NCBI GenBank assembly: GCA_033032175.1
Contig: CM065319.1
Span: 16,899,018 to 16,963,017 of the forward strand
Direction: 5' to 3'
DNA length: 64,000 nt
DNA from: Saturnia japonica
Taxonomy: Eukaryota; Arthropoda; Insecta; Lepidoptera; Saturniidae
This document shows positions 1-12,850 of this stretch, piece after piece. The first letter of the stretch is position 1. Each line of letters starts with the position of its first letter. A program made the translations under genes and the position numbers. The notes below the pieces were generated by a model that saw only the letters and a list, made by a program, of their open reading frames with translations, was not told the origin of the DNA and searched no databases.

Positions 1-169
1 ATTACCGGCCTGTGAATTTACTATCGCGAAAGTAACTATAACTCTCTCGTTCTCACTTTCCGTGCTTGTCTACAGCTTCGCATAGTGCTTGACGTTAATG
101 GTACATGGCTCCTTAAAACCTTAGCGTAATGTTATAACCTTCCTTAATAAATAAGCTACAAAATGCACA

Positions 170-266
170 AATAATTTTTCGAATCTGACCAGTAGTTCCA
201 GAAATTAACATGTTCAAACAAACGAAAAAAAAAACAATCTTAAGCTTTATTATATTAGCATAGATA
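170..266 (-). mobile_element. Fragment of Helitron-like family C
   Basis: ctgaccagtagttccagaaa then ttaacatgttcaaacaaac and tattatattagcatag: the 5' terminal ~95 bp of the family C consensus on the minus strand. Confidence 0.5.
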
Positions 267-879
267 TTAGATCTATGTCTATGATTAATATAAATGACAA
301 GACTATTTGTATCCTAATTTATTTACAAAAAGAAGACTATAATGCAATCTTAATTATAGGAGTTTATGACACACAACGATCAGTTGAAATAATTAATTTA
401 AAAGGAGCACGAATGAATTTGGAAATGTAATAAGAGAAAACAATTAAACTTTAACAAATTAAACCACAAAAATATTTAATATCAATTATATTCTACTTAG
501 AAAAACAAATATATTTATATTTCTCAAGGCTATTCGCGAAGATGTCTAAATCTGACTTTTTAACGTGATACAGTTATATTCAATGGAGAGAAAAGCCCCA
601 AGTTTGCTCGGTAATGATTAGCGACTAGCGAAATATTAAAACGAGAAGCTCTAAGTAGTTTTAAAGGAACAGTCATATTAACTCTACTCAGTAACATCTA
701 AGATTCCGTTTATTAATTTATACAAGAATGTGAGATCGAGAAACCCTCTGCGATCCTTAAAAAAGTTTAAATTAAGATACCGAAGTCTGTCTTGGTATGT
801 AAGCAGTTTTTTCCTAAGTGTAAATCATATGTCAAATGCCACAAGAACCTCTTTTGAACCCTTTCTATATTTAATCTTA

Positions 880-1226
880 CTAGCGGTCGCCCAATGATCG
901 AAATTCGACCAGCGACTTTTTAATCATTGAATATTTTCTGTTTGGCATTTGCAGTATGAACCTAAACAATGAATATTATATCACTTGCTGTCATTTTTCA
1001 TTGAGTGACAATGTCAATATTTTGGGGGGTCTAAGTTCAATGGCACTGGTCGTAATAGGATTCGCAATATTAATTTATTTTATTTTATTTATATTAGTAA
1101 CAGATATTATAGATTAATTTTAGTTTCTGCACTCCTTCTCCATATAAACTTTAACCATGCCAAATCTTACAGTCCTCTGTGCACGCAATATGCTTAAAAA
1201 GGTTTCTATTCACGTATTAATATAAT
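880..1226 (-). mobile_element. Helitron-like family B copy
   Basis: Minus-strand copy ending CTAG at 880. It has the 3' hairpin ggtcgaatttcgatc, the shared block attgacattgtcactcaatg and the 5' side ttaatacgtgaa. Six copies of this ~350-bp family occur in the window. Confidence 0.7.
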
Positions 1227-1499
1227 GATTAATGATTAGTTTTAAAGCCTATGTTAGCCGAATCATAACTCGGTTCCGCTAAAGTACCGATGCCGCGATG
1301 GGTGTGAGATTGTTAACACGGGCTGGGACACGAAACGTCCCAACTCAATTCTTAAGAGCAGCACCTTGATTCACTTATCATTGCCCGACCTCCTTGTCTG
1401 CCCGCGCTGCTCCAACCGACAACCTGGTGATGATGATGACCGACCTCAAAGTTGCAATCCTATTTGAGGTTAATTATACCTAAAAACAAAAACCAAAAC

Positions 1500-2215
1500 A
1501 ATGACAAACAAGGATGAGATAACGATAGAAGTAGATGGTGAAAATATTGAATACGTGAAAGATTACATATACTTAGGGCAAATAATATCATTTAAAGACT
1601 AAACAGACTCACAAAATAAATAGGAGAGTATCTTGTATTTGGAAAAGATGCTGGTCCCTAAAAGAGATATTTAAAAGCAAAAACTTTCCTATGGCAGACA
1701 AGGAAAAAGTATTTGGGTCATGTGTCCTGCCATGTCTCACATATGGGTGTCAAACTTGGGCGTTGTCACAAAAACATTGTGCAAAATTGAGAACCTGTCA
1801 AAGGGGAATGGAAAGGGGCATGATAAGCGTCACTTTACAAGACCGAAAAAGAGCAGAGGAAATAAGATTAACAACAAAAGTGGAAGATATAATAAAGGGA
1901 ATAAGGGAACTAAAATGACGATGGACGGGACACATGACAAGAGAGAGCAAGATGAAATGGACAAAAATGATATCAGAATGGTATCCACGTGATGATAAAA
2001 GGAAAAGAGGTAGAACAAGTAAAAAGATGGATAGATGACATAACATAAATTGGAGGAATAAATGGCCAAGAAGGGCTAAAGATAGGGTAATGTGGAAGCA
2101 ACTGGAAGAGCCTACGTGTCAAGTGACACGCTGACCACTAAAAACAGGATACCTGATGTGTAAATTAAGAAAATTATAGTTTGTATGTATTTAGTATCAG
2201 CAATAAAGGCTTAAA
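1500..2215 (+). mobile_element. RTE-like LINE, 3' end of ORF2, decayed
   Basis: The plus-strand reading with frameshifts resembles the C-terminal end of RTE-type reverse transcriptase ORFs: VFGSCVLPCLTYGCQTWALS, then CQRGMERGMISVTLQDRKR, KVEDIIKGIRELK, and in another frame RWTGHMTRESKMKW and EWYPRDDKRKRGRTSKKMD. 5'-truncated and broken by stops. Confidence 0.8.
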
Positions 2216-2321
2216 TAAATACCCCACGCTACAGTCACCATAATATAATATCAGTTGAACTGTATTAATTAACATTATTACTCCAATTTTATACAACTAA
2301 GATGACAATGAAGAGTATAAC

Positions 2322-2505
2322 CCACCTGATTATAAGCGGCCACCACAGCCTATAAACGCTTGTATCAATATATTTATCACTAGCGCGTCGCCGCTCATAA
2401 ATCCATCTGCCAATAAGCTGTGTAAGTAAGCCCTACCTACCGCAGAAATAAAAAACATTGTTATTTGGATGCGATCTCCTTCTATAGGTATTTCATCCAT
2501 GGGCG
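2322..2505 (+). repeat. Dispersed repeat family E (diverged)
   Basis: cacctgattataagcggcca, cacagcctataaacgcttgt and atcactagcgcg, then ttatttggatgcgatctcct. Order matches the better copies at 14.7, 39.1, 54.2, 55.2 and 62.7 kb. Class not known to me. Confidence 0.55.
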
Positions 2506-2612
2506 CCCCCAGGATTACTTTCATGGAGATGTATCAGCATCAATGTCATCTGCACTATACCTACTATTAACTAATTAAATATAATTTATAAATACAACAC
2601 CAATATATTATA

Positions 2613-3248
2613 CTAGCTGACCTGCACAACTTCGTCTGTGTCATATAAGAGAGAGAGAGTGGGTCGTAAGCATTGTATTATTAGGTGCCGCCCGCATCCC
2701 ACATTATTCTGCATAATAAAAATGCGCTCGCGATACTTGATCATTATTTTGTTTCCGAGTTATTTTAAGACTGTTAAATCTCCTAAGACATTCATTTAAA
2801 TGAAATACTGTAAAGGGCAATTTTGTTCAAAAATAAATACTTGTGATGAACAACGTATTTATTTCGATAAGGATTAATACCATGTATATAAAAACACTTT
2901 CGCAAATAATTCATTATTTTCGAACAAATTTAATTACCATAAAAAAAGTTACATTTTTTTAGAACTTTTTAAGAGAAACAATTTCGTTACACATGATTAT
3001 TGCGTAACTTTAACTATTAACGCAGCGCACGCAGTGGAAACTCTAAAAAGGAATAAATTTCCCTCGTTTTTGCAACATTTTTCATTGATGCTCCGCTCCT
3101 ATTGGTCAAAACGTAATGTTATGTTTATCCTCGATAAATGGGCTATCCAACACTAAATAATTTTTTTTTTTCCATTCGAACCAGTAGTTCCTGAGATTAG
3201 CGTGTTCAACCAAACAAACAAACACTTCAGTTTTATAATATTAGTACT
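2613..3248 (-). mobile_element. Helitron-like family C copy
   Basis: On the minus strand it begins near tactaatattataaaactg (3248), includes gaacacgctaatctcagg, and ends gaagttgtgcaggtcagctag at 2613. About 640 bp, no ORF. It is paralogous to 35007-35637 and 52568-53201. Confidence 0.7.
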
Positions 3249-5548
3249 ATATTCATATATTATAACAAATCTGAACATTGCTGTTCTAGACACTAAGTTT
3301 TAATTCAAACAGTAACATCATTAAAAAAAATCTTAATCTTATTTTTTTTTTTCTTTAGTGACACGAAAGTGCAAGTATTCCTCCTTGCACCCTGCTGCGG
3401 GTGCCCATGATTTTACCAGTCGAACTGTTCCTAGTAGACAGAAATCTCCGAAGACATTTCTTCGATCCTTTTCATAAAAATAATATAAACGTCTGACTAA
3501 TGTGACTAACTAATAGGTGACTTAAATACAGCTAACAGGAAAATAATAAAAATAATTCAAATAGCGCAAGAACTTACTGGCAAGATAAATAATTTGATTT
3601 AAACCTGTACAGTTTATGAACTTAACAGTATATGAAATTAATTTTTCTTAGATATTTATCTGAGTAATAAAATCCAGAACATCTTTGTAGAGACGTCATC
3701 GTGCCGCTGGGAATAAACTTATGTCGTAACTGGTAAGTACCTGAGGCAGCTAAATATACACAACCATATTCCGAAACAAATCACTGTGACAATTTTTTGT
3801 GTCATGTACCAGTACAAATTACATCCGGCGCTGTACAAAAAATGAAATTCAGAAAACTTGGAGCCCCCTAAAAACACGTACAATTACATGTAACGCTTAC
3901 GTGACAAAGCACCCCTGTCATAGAAACCCCTTTTTCTTTGTTATATATCTGTTTATCTTTTGTCTATATTTTTGACATCTATGTTTATTGTATTCGGAAA
4001 TAGAAATTCACTCAGTGTTTTGCAAAGCTAAACCTCTTGTAAGTAAATTTAAAACGTAACAATTTTACATACTTAATTTCACCCAAATTGTTATGACCGT
4101 TTCCTAGAACTCAAATAATATAATTACCATGATAACCGCCCGCTTCTCTAAGCATATAAAATATAATTAAGTTATACTTGTGGTATACACACACACACAC
4201 ACACTTGTGGTATATACACTTCTGAAATCTTAAGGATCATTTAAAACAAGTTTTATCAAAATCCCTCAAATAGATTTTTTAAGTTCGTTCAAATATACGT
4301 ATGAAACTATAAACAAGAATAACTCACTTAATGGTCACTTAATAGTATAAGTATGATTAGATCACGATATTATTAATAGCTACATAGCTACATACAAAGC
4401 TCTTTGTACATACAAAGAGGAATCATTTGAAGAGATCATTCACCATACACAATGTTACAAAGTAAAACCTGTTTTAAACGTTTGGATATTTTAAAGAATC
4501 TTATTAATAATCGTAACACGGTTAGTAAATTTAAAACTTATACGGTTAATATTAAGGTTCATAATTCTTCTCTGATCACTGATCAATCAAAACAACCAGA
4601 CTGACTGACCTATCCTATCAAAATTCTGGTTGACCTTAGGGTCAAACATCTGTATAATTATATGAATCTTATAGTACACTACCGGACCACACTATTTACG
4701 TTCTCGCTTATCGTACTATCTGACCTGCGCTTTGTGATAACTGCTCCACCCTAAGGGTCGTAGCGTAGGGTAATGTTAGATTGATGTTAGTTCCAGAGAT
4801 TAACGCGTTCATTAGAAATACTTAAAGATTATTATACGAGAATAGAAAGGGAAAACCTTGAGGCATCCTTTGCAGGAATAGATCACAAAATCGCACGCGT
4901 TATTAAACATCATTAAAGTGACTTCATATTGACATTTTAGTCTCGGCCATGTTGTCAGTACGTTATATAAGCTTCAGTATCGAGCGTCTTTTTTTAGACG
5001 TGACTACGCTGTGCCTGGTGGTGAACGGAGTGTAATCCAACATCATCAGCGACTACCGTGGAATCTACAATCCATCGCCAGTCGTCGCTATCATAGCTGC
5101 CTTCTCAAATGTCTCTTCACGTTATGTTTGAAGAACTCCATGATGTAGGAAGGTGGGAATACTCTCGCCGGTAGTTTCACAGCTTGGCTCCGGAGTCCAG
5201 CCCGTGTGGTTCTGTATAATAGGGAGAAGCGGGAATTAGATAGATGAGGCAATGTTCCTACGCAACTAAAGCGGCTTGATGAATGTTCTGAAATTGTGAA
5301 TATTCAATTATAACCTATTATATATTATTGACAAAGAAAATCTTATCAATCAGGTATCAGAATAATTAATCTATGTTATGTATTACACGATAGAAGCTTA
5401 GAAAACAAGAATTATTGATCGTTGACATTTGTACTAGTTATAAAGTATATCAAAGATGTCAATGCCCTCAATTTGAATATTATATGCATAATTTAGAGGA
5501 ACAATTTAAAAGTATTATGTATTAATAATCTGTGTTAAGAAAAACAAA
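3249..5548. other. Intergenic, nothing supported
   Basis: AT-rich DNA with the CA microsatellite at 4.19 kb and a small family C scrap near 4785-4812 (gttccagagattaacgcg). No exon-like frames on either strand. Confidence 0.6.
4184..4205. repeat. (CA)n microsatellite
   Basis: About ten CA units, within a local duplication of acttgtggtat on each side. Confidence 0.8.
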
Positions 5549-5757
5549 ACAATTTTTAACAAAAGAGGAATTCTACTTTAATGACTTTGCGGAGTCCCCG
5601 GTGTATCTTCGAAGTCGAAGGTCCAACGCCAATGACATTAACAATAAAAGAATCATTTAAATCGGTTCATAAACAAATAAATTGTAGCTGAAAATCCATA
5701 AAAAATATACATTCGAATTATGAAATTCCTCCTTTTATGAAGCCGGTTAAAAAGACA
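5549..5757 (+). repeat. Dispersed repeat family F
   Basis: ttttaacaaaagaggaattc, ccggtgtatcttcgaagtcg, aggtccaacgccaatgacat and tatacattcgaattatga. Shared with 47.8, 51.1, 51.7 and 61.6 kb. Class unknown. Confidence 0.65.
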
Positions 5758-6399
5758 GAAAAAAGTTTTTTATTTAATTAACTATTTTCAATATACATAA
5801 TCTATATTATACCATTTCCATTTCTTCATTTTGCTCGATGACAGCTCCTGTGAAAACTTGAACGAGCGTATTTTTTACATTATGTATGCATTATTTTCAT
5901 AAAAATAAGACGTTTACACACGTACAAGGTTATACCAGAATCGGAGAAACTGATAGGGATGGGGCTATATCGATAAACGTAACACGATAACAGACCCGAT
6001 ATTTTTTTACAAAATGTAAGAAACTAAACTACTGCCGGATACTTTTGTACAAATTTATTAACTAATATTATATTTCATTACAAGATGTTACACGTATTAA
6101 TTCTTGATTGATAATGCCAACTTCTTCAAAATTTTCGTAGTTGTTGTAATATAAGTAGGTATAGGTTGGTACTCGACAATAAACGAAATAATTATAAGGA
6201 CAGGTAATCTTTATTTATTTATTTTAATCAAAATGTGATGAATCGTCACTACTTATTTCATATCTATATTCATTAGGATCGATAACTCATTACTTATTTG
6301 GTCACAACACTACAACTATCAAATTAGAACTGTCATCGAGAAAATAAAGAAATGGAAATAGCTTAAATCTGTAGTTTTGTCTGAAGGTACAGTTTTTTT

Positions 6400-6976
6400 T
6401 CTGAATTTCCCGATAGACATACTGTAATATAAAGGACACTGATCACGAATATGCCATAAATAATTTTTGTCTGTCTTCTTTATGACCAGGTTTAAATCAA
6501 AAACGGCTTGACCGATTCTTATGAAATTTTGTACACTAAAAGCTTATGTCTCTGGTCAGATAATTATGACTGTATAGGAAATTTCAATAAGTATTACTTT
6601 TAGATATCGTAGAAAAAAAATTATTATTGTTAATTCTTTACTGATTTTGATGAAATGTTTGTTATACAAAGGAAGTATTCGTCATTCCATGATTGATTGG
6701 CTATGAAAATGGTTCGTTAAGTTCATTAGAAATCGAATAATAGAATATTAATTTTCAACCGAGTTTGATGAAAATAGTACACAGGCAGAAATAGATGCCA
6801 TTCCTCGATTGATAGCCTCACTGTTAGCCTTAGGGGCGCTATCCCTGCTGGTGGCTTTTACAGCTTTACCGGGCTTGATATGAATTGTCAACAAAATGAG
6901 TAAAAATAAAATTGCGGGATGTAATTAACTACTGCGTAGTAAAAAAACGCGTGCGGAGCCGCGGGCACTTCGCTAG
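6400..6976 (+). mobile_element. Helitron-like family D copy
   Basis: tttcccgatagacatactg, aaacggcttgaccgattctt and atgaaattttgtacac are shared with 38190-38345. It ends gccgcgggcacttcgctag (CTAG 6973-6976). A Jockey 3'-UTR scrap lies inside it. Confidence 0.5.
6815..6895 (-). mobile_element. Short fragment of Jockey-type 3' UTR
   Basis: Contains ctgttagccttaggggcg and ggcttttacagctttaccgg, in the order seen at 41715-41765 in the intact element. No coding sequence. It lies inside a Helitron-like copy. Confidence 0.55.
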
Positions 6977-7316
6977 TAGTTTTTATATATATTCCAAAAT
7001 TACCAATGAAATTTATGTACAATAGAATATCTGATTTTAGTGGTTAAAATATCCAATAATAATCACTAGTCATGTGCAGCCGGCAGATATCTAAAAAAGA
7101 CACGTTGCTAGGAAAATATTACCAGGCGTTTATTATTAAGTTGCTTTCACTTACTTAAAAAGTCTCAAAAACGTTTTTTTTACTCTTATACTATTTGTAT
7201 TGTTGAATGTATGTCATATTATTACAGGTAAATTGTAAGATTTAACGGGTGCCTAGTTTCATCGCTGTTACTTTAATTATATCTATAAGAATGTAAGTTC
7301 TTCACAAAACAAGAGA

Positions 7317-7517
7317 CCATAAGAGATATAGCAAATTAATGTACAAAACAATTGTAGACATTAAAAAGACTTACAAAAAGGTCTGGGAGAGTATACGTCT
7401 ATCTTCTAAGGACCACCCACAATAAGCATTTTTGTCTTTAAAATAGCCGGGAGCGGGGGAGCAATATTCGCGCGGGCATTCTGTAGTCCACGTGAGCAAA
7501 GCCACGGGCACAGCTAG
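7317..7517 (+). mobile_element. Helitron-like family A, 3' portion
   Basis: From ataagagatatagcaaatta to gccacgggcacagctag (CTAG 7514-7517), matching the last ~200 bp of the 15203-15674 copy. The 5' half is absent or unrecognisable. Confidence 0.65.
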
Positions 7518-8969
7518 TTGTCAATTAATATATATGTTAATTTATTAATCATATAATTTAGCGCGTGGAAACGCCGTTGAAATTGATGCTTAATTAGTTT
7601 GTTTAAAATCAATAATTGTTCTTTTCTGAAGTATTTTACTTTGTATCTTTTGTAACTACATGCTTAATGATCCACCTTGATGCCAATTTTCAAGTTTCTG
7701 AGATACCTAGAAGAGATCTAGATTTTTAATAAATGAGTCAGTGAGTGATATAAAAGCTAGACTGGCAGACCCTAATAACTCAAGAACTATCCAAGGTTTA
7801 TTCTTGTAATTTGGGATTCTAGGCGTACAAGAGAGGTTTGTTAACATATAAAATTTCAAGTATGTAGGCCGAATAGTTTTTGACTTAAGGAGTTGTCGAA
7901 AGTAGCTTGAGATATGTCGCCCGAACTTGACTGACACACTACCGTGTGTCTAGCTAGAACTATCCAGATTACTAGGATCCTATTTATGTTTCTAAATATA
8001 TATAATATTATCTTTATACAGTTCCTATCAGGTTAGAGTTCCGATTGTTCCGAACGAGCTGTAGATGTTTAATATAAATTACATTAAAAACAATTATTTC
8101 TATACTTTTAATTAATCAAGTTCTGATAATAATTATTATTTTGTCTATAAAACGAACCAGTGGTTTATGAAAATCCAATCAGACGACATAAATAGCATAC
8201 GCATACTAATTACTGTTTGCAGCGCGATTTCATGGTGCACGGTATACGCGGGGTTGGCCGTTAAGTTTTATCAACTATTGATAAGCAGCGACGATCGGAC
8301 CCCGCAGGCCTCCGCCCCCCGCCGCGCCGCCCCGCATGGCGGATATGTGGGTCACCGTTGCCGACACTTGTGTTTGCTTAAGGTTGGCGGAGCTTTTCCT
8401 TTATGTATTTATGAATAAAGTCCACTAAAATATGACATTAGTGAGCATGGCGAGTAACGTAGACAGCAAACGCCTAAGTCAAGTTTCACATGACAAACGA
8501 TTCCAGTGAACACATTTATGTCACTGTGATATCTAAATGACATGGAACAATGTCATCCGATGTGTATGAATTGACTCAGTCGTGAGTTTTATTTAATTCA
8601 TTATTTCGCACTTTTTAAATGTAATGTGCTGATATAACAGGTATGATATAACTCTTATGTATATTTGATGTCCGTTCAATATATGATGACTTAAGTTTGA
8701 CACAATTTTGATAGAATCTATTGGCGTTTTCGCAATATTATATCAACAGAAACTTTCAAGTTACTGCTGAAATAGGATGTTGAGAAGAAGATGCTGAAGA
8801 CGTTGAAGTAACCATAAACAGAATTCACACTTTCACGCTAGAATGAACTTGGGCTACTTTTATTAGGGGTTTTTTTTAGGTTCAAATAAAATAACAAGAA
8901 TTTTTATTTTTAAAACAACGGGCGCGGAGCGGCGCAGCGCTCGACCGCTGTGGGTGTAAGAGGGGTCAC
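7518..8969. other. Intergenic, nothing supported
   Basis: Contains a GC-rich spike at 8293-8345 (a run of ccgcc/cgccg in AT-rich DNA) and possible unclassified repeat sequence at 7.7-7.95 kb. The ORFs here look like chance frames. Confidence 0.5.
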
Positions 8970-9034
8970 CACGAATGAACAGAATACCAACGGCATTCTG
9001 TAGTTCACGCGAGCGGAGCCGCGGGCACAGCTAG
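8970..9034 (+). mobile_element. Helitron-like family A, 3' terminus
   Basis: ggcattctgtagttcacgcg then gagccgcgggcacagctag, ending CTAG 9031-9034. Only the terminal part is recognisable; the GC-rich stretch before it may belong to a related element. Confidence 0.55.
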
Positions 9035-9136
9035 TATTTAAATAAGATTCTTAAATCCAAACGATTAACGATCGTCATGAAATAAGTTGGTAGGTAGAAG
9101 TATTTTTTCATTTAAAATGTTTACGCCATCCATTAT

Positions 9137-9397
9137 CTCCCTCATTAGCCTAGTGGTCGTAAGCGCGACTTCTATGCTCGAGGTAATGGGTTCGATTCCT
9201 AAGTCGAGCATAGTGTTATTGGTTTTTTCTATTAAATTGTCAGTAGTGAGTAGTAGTGAATTTGGCTTTGTACCCGATTAATGGCAATAGGCACGCCCCC
9301 TATTACATGGGACCTAGAAATATACCCGGCGAACTTTGGGTACATTAGTACACCTCTGCCTAACCCTTTGGGGATACAGGCGTGATGGTATGATAGT
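9137..9397 (+). mobile_element. tRNA-headed SINE
   Basis: Pol III-like A box tagcctagtggtcgt (about 9146) and B box gggttcgattcc (about 9188) form a tRNA-like head, followed by a body with cattacatgggacctagaaa and ggcgaactttgggtacatta. Paralogue at 34139-34399. Confidence 0.75.
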
Positions 9398-9902
9398 ATT
9401 TTAATATTAACGCGAACGAAGTCTTGAGCACAGCTAGTGATATATATAATACTAACTCTGCTCGTGGCTTCGCTCACGTGGACTACAGAATGCATGTGCG
9501 AACCTTGCTCCCCCGCTCCTGGCTTTTTTATAGACAAAAATGCTTATTGTGGGTGTTTCTTAGAAGATACATGTATACTCTCCCGGTTTTTTTGTATGTC
9601 TTTTTAATGTCTATAATTATGTAGTACATTAATTTGCTATATCTTTTATGGTTTACTCAGCAAAAGTCATTTAAGCGCCTGAATCGATTTACCATGACCA
9701 GTTTTTTTTTATTTGTGCGGAACCCTAATTCTTTTTCTAAAATAGAAGTAGCCAAAGTTACTCCCTATATCATCAGCTATCTATTAGTGAAAGTCCCGTC
9801 AAAATCGGTCCAACCGTTTCGGAGATTACCCGGAATAAACAGACAGACAGACAGGCAAAAATAAAAAAAAAAATGGGCTTTTTGTTATAGGTATCATATA
9901 TA

Positions 9903-11130
9903 TCCAGGTCCTTACATATGAAATTAGCGTTTTTTATGGGAGGAATATAAAGTCGATTTTTTTTGTAAAATATATTTAATTTATCAAAGTATGCACCGTT
10001 GTTATCTATGCACTTTTACCATCTCGTAGGTAGTTCATTTGATGCCTTTACTAAAAAAAACCAAGGGGGGCGAGAATCAATAAACTCTTTGAAGGCGGTT
10101 TGGACTGCCGCATCGGAGTTGAATTTTTTCCTTGTAAGAAGTTGTCCAAATTCCGGAAAAAATGGTAATCTGTTGGAGCAGGGTTGGGAGAGTACGATGG
10201 ATGTCGCAGGACTTCCAATTGTAGCTCATCTAACTTAGTGGTTGTTTGTGGTGCAGTGTGTGGTCTTGCGTTGTCGTGAAGCAGCAGTGGCCTAGAGTGA
10301 TTGACCAATCTCGGTTGTTTAGCAGCTAGTTCTTCCTTCATGGTTTGCAGTTGCTGACAATAGATATCTGCCGTAATCGTTTGGCCAGATTTTAGAAAGC
10401 TGTAGTGAAAGACACCGGCGCTAGTCCACCAAACACTCACAAGTAACTTTTTCTGAGTTAATTTTCGTTTAGGCCAGAATTTGGATGGGTTTCCGGGGGT
10501 TCAGCCATTGCGACGAGTGCTTCCGATTATCGTACAGTATCCAGTTTTCATGACAATTAATGATTCGATATAAAATCCCTTCATTATTGTGTTGGTTAAG
10601 CAAAGTAACACAGCAGTCGACGCGTGTTTGCAAGTTTGATTCACTCAATTCATGAGGTACCCATCGTTCAAGTTTTCTTAATTTCCCGATTTGCTTCAAG
10701 TGGATTAATACAGTTTTATCACTTACCACTATCTCTGAAGTGATTTGTGATGGATCCGCTTCCACAATAGCCTTTAATTCTTCATTTTCCACTTTGGTCT
10801 CCGGCCGTCCACGGGGCTGGTTCTGAAGGTCGAAATTTCCAGAACGAAAACGTTGAAATCATTACTCCTTCGAGCTGTTTCTGCAGCACTGGTGCCACGG
10901 TAGAGCTGGTACTCGTAAAAATACCGATATTTCATGTTTTCCACTGTGCGGTAATAAGCGACGCCAAAGAAAAAAATAATGAGGAAAAACCAAATGAATG
11001 ACTGTTTTCAACACTGAAATGTACCACCTAAATGAATTTATAAATTTGAATTTGGAATTCTTAACCAAAGAGGAGATATTTCAGATCAAAGTGGTCAGTA
11101 CGACAAAACGTTAATTTCATGTGTAAGGAC
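9903..11130 (-). mobile_element. Mariner element (cecropia-like), decayed
   Basis: About 1.2 kb with imperfect terminal inverted repeats: gtccttacatatgaaattag at 9908-9927 on the left, and the reverse complement gtccttacacatgaaattaa at the right (about 11107-11126). It contains a degraded transposase on the minus strand. It is inserted after TA in a Helitron-like repeat; a related copy without the insertion exists at 15203-15674. The right end has lost the outermost few bases relative to the left. Confidence 0.9.
10051..10970 (-). pseudogene. Mariner transposase pseudogene
   Basis: Minus-strand reading is split by frameshifts. The N-terminal part has MKYRY.FYEYQLYRGTSAAETA in one frame. Then comes ADPSQITSEIVVSDKTVLIH and KLERWVPHELSES (the mariner WVPHEL signature). 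The catalytic region has ENWILYDN, LLHDNARPHTAPQTTTKL and YSPNPAPTDYHFF, the DD34D-type acidic positions. The enzyme would cut and paste the element at TA sites. It is clearly non-functional here because of the frame breaks. Confidence 0.9.
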
Positions 11131-11592
11131 ACCTTCATATGCATTTAGTGAAAAACTATTATTTTGACATTACAAACAGGCACTTCAATTTTATTAATTG
11201 TATAGATATTGCTAAAAAATTTGAAAAAGAAATCGGATGATGCAACGAACACAATCAAGGAATCTTAAAAGGAATATAATCTGTATTAATATGTATAATA
11301 AAACAAGAGTTTTTTTTTTGTTTGTTTAAACACGCTAATCTCTATTCTCCAGAGAATAAAGATACAAAGATATTTTTGTCTACTGTATCAAGGTATGAAA
11401 TTTTTAGACACGGTGGAAGTTCTCTTTTTAATAACTCTTTACGAGCAGACCTGTATTATTTTCATTAAGTCGGTACGTGATGATGGATACCTTTGATTGA
11501 TACGTCATACCTATAATGAAAAAGGGATATATCCTACATAAGAACATAATTTTTCGTTATAACTGTCACATATACTATCAACATCATCATCA

Positions 11593-11954
11593 TTATATTA
11601 ATTCGTGAAGCAAAAACTTACTACCCTTTTTTAAGCGTATTGCGTACACGAAGACTGTGAGATTTAGCATGGTTAAAGTTTATATGGAGAAGGAGTGCAG
11701 AAAGCTAAATTTTATCTATAATATCTAATACTAATATATAAAATAAAATAAATTATTACTGCGAATCCTAACCCGACCAGTGCCGTTGAACTTAGACCAC
11801 CCAAAATATTGACATTGTCACTCAACGAAAAGTGACAACAAGTTATGTAGATAATACTCATTGTTTAGGTTCACGAATACTGCAAATGTCAAAGAGAAAA
11901 TAGTCTATGATTAAAAAGTCGCTGGTCGAATTTCTATCATTGGGCGACAGTTAG
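11593..11954 (+). mobile_element. Helitron-like family B copy
   Basis: Begins tatattaattcgtgaagc, runs through the aaaatattgacattgtcact block and ends at gggcgacagttag (CTAG changed to TTAG). Confidence 0.7.
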
Positions 11955-12499
11955 TTATAATTATTACAACCGAAAAATATAATTACTATGCACTAAATTA
12001 ATTTCAAAGCACAGACTACTCGTACATAATTCCACAGTTAACTCAGCTGTAGAAGTTAACTAAAATAGGTACGTATTATAAAGATACCTATAATCAGAGT
12101 ATTATAAATTTTGGTCGACATAAGTTACTACCTACTCACTTATTTCAATGCTCCACATCAACGTACTAGTTCGCGTTTAGACAACTCTTACTCCTGTATA
12201 TTTTCATATTACAAAATTGATGTTAAAATTCCTTTTAGTTTTTTATTCTAGATAAAACTACACTGTTAGCCATAAGGGCCCAAGAGAACTCGAACTAACA
12301 GCCAACCTGGAATATAAAGCACCATTCACGTAAGAGTTTTCTTACGTAGTTTTAAATTTGTTAAATCGTTTTTTTTACAGTAGCTTTGCAAAGTGACCGC
12401 GCTATCCAGTACAGTACAAAAGCAACAGTGACCAGCGATAGATCGGCATTTCACCGAGGGTCGTCGCTGTCATGACGTCATGCAAGCCTCAAGGCAGCT

Positions 12500-12537
12500 G
12501 GCACTGCACTACACTACACTACACACTACAATACACT
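12500..12537. repeat. Short (ACTAC)n-like tandem repeat
   Basis: actacactacactacacact-type units over about 38 bp. Confidence 0.65.
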
Positions 12538-12649
12538 GATTTCGAAACGTGACAAACCATGCATGATTACCGCAATCCTACACTACCTATCCTAATCCTA
12601 GTAACTATGTCGGGAGTAAGGTATAGAATCTAGTGTATAGTAGTCTCAA

Positions 12650-12850
12650 TCAATTCGGACTTAATTGCGTCAAAACGACAAACGTCTCTATCCTCGAAGA
12701 GCTAAAGGTTTCTCAGAGACTTTCGAGCATCTGTCTCCAAAAAGTGCTGCAATACTCTGGCCATATAGCTCAAAGGCCCTCCGACAATCTGGAGAAATTG
12801 ATCCTCACGGAAATGCTCCAAGGGGACGCCAAACGGGAAGTGTCCAAACG
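12650..12850 (+). mobile_element. LINE ORF fragment (reverse-transcriptase C-terminal region)
   Basis: The plus frame has TTNVSILEELKVSQRLSSIC, LQKVLQYSGHIAQRPSDNLE and KLILTEMLQGDAKRE, the pattern found at the end of RTE-like ORF2 proteins. No rest of the element. Confidence 0.65.

Larger units (their letters stand above)
9452..11206 (-). mobile_element. Helitron-like non-autonomous element, family A, split by mariner
   Basis: Reverse complement of the 15203-15674 repeat. It begins TC at 11206 after a host A and ends TTAG (changed from CTAG) at 9452 before a T. The internal sequence includes the gtggactacagaatgc block and a gtcccgtcaaaatcggtcc block. The mariner at 9903-11130 interrupts it. 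Confidence 0.75.

Noticed and set aside
9137..9215. Possible tRNA gene (A and B boxes present)
   Set aside because: No acceptor or anticodon stems; it continues into a SINE body that is repeated at 34 kb.
9999..10238. Plus-strand ORF across the mariner
   Set aside because: Antisense of the transposase pseudogene.
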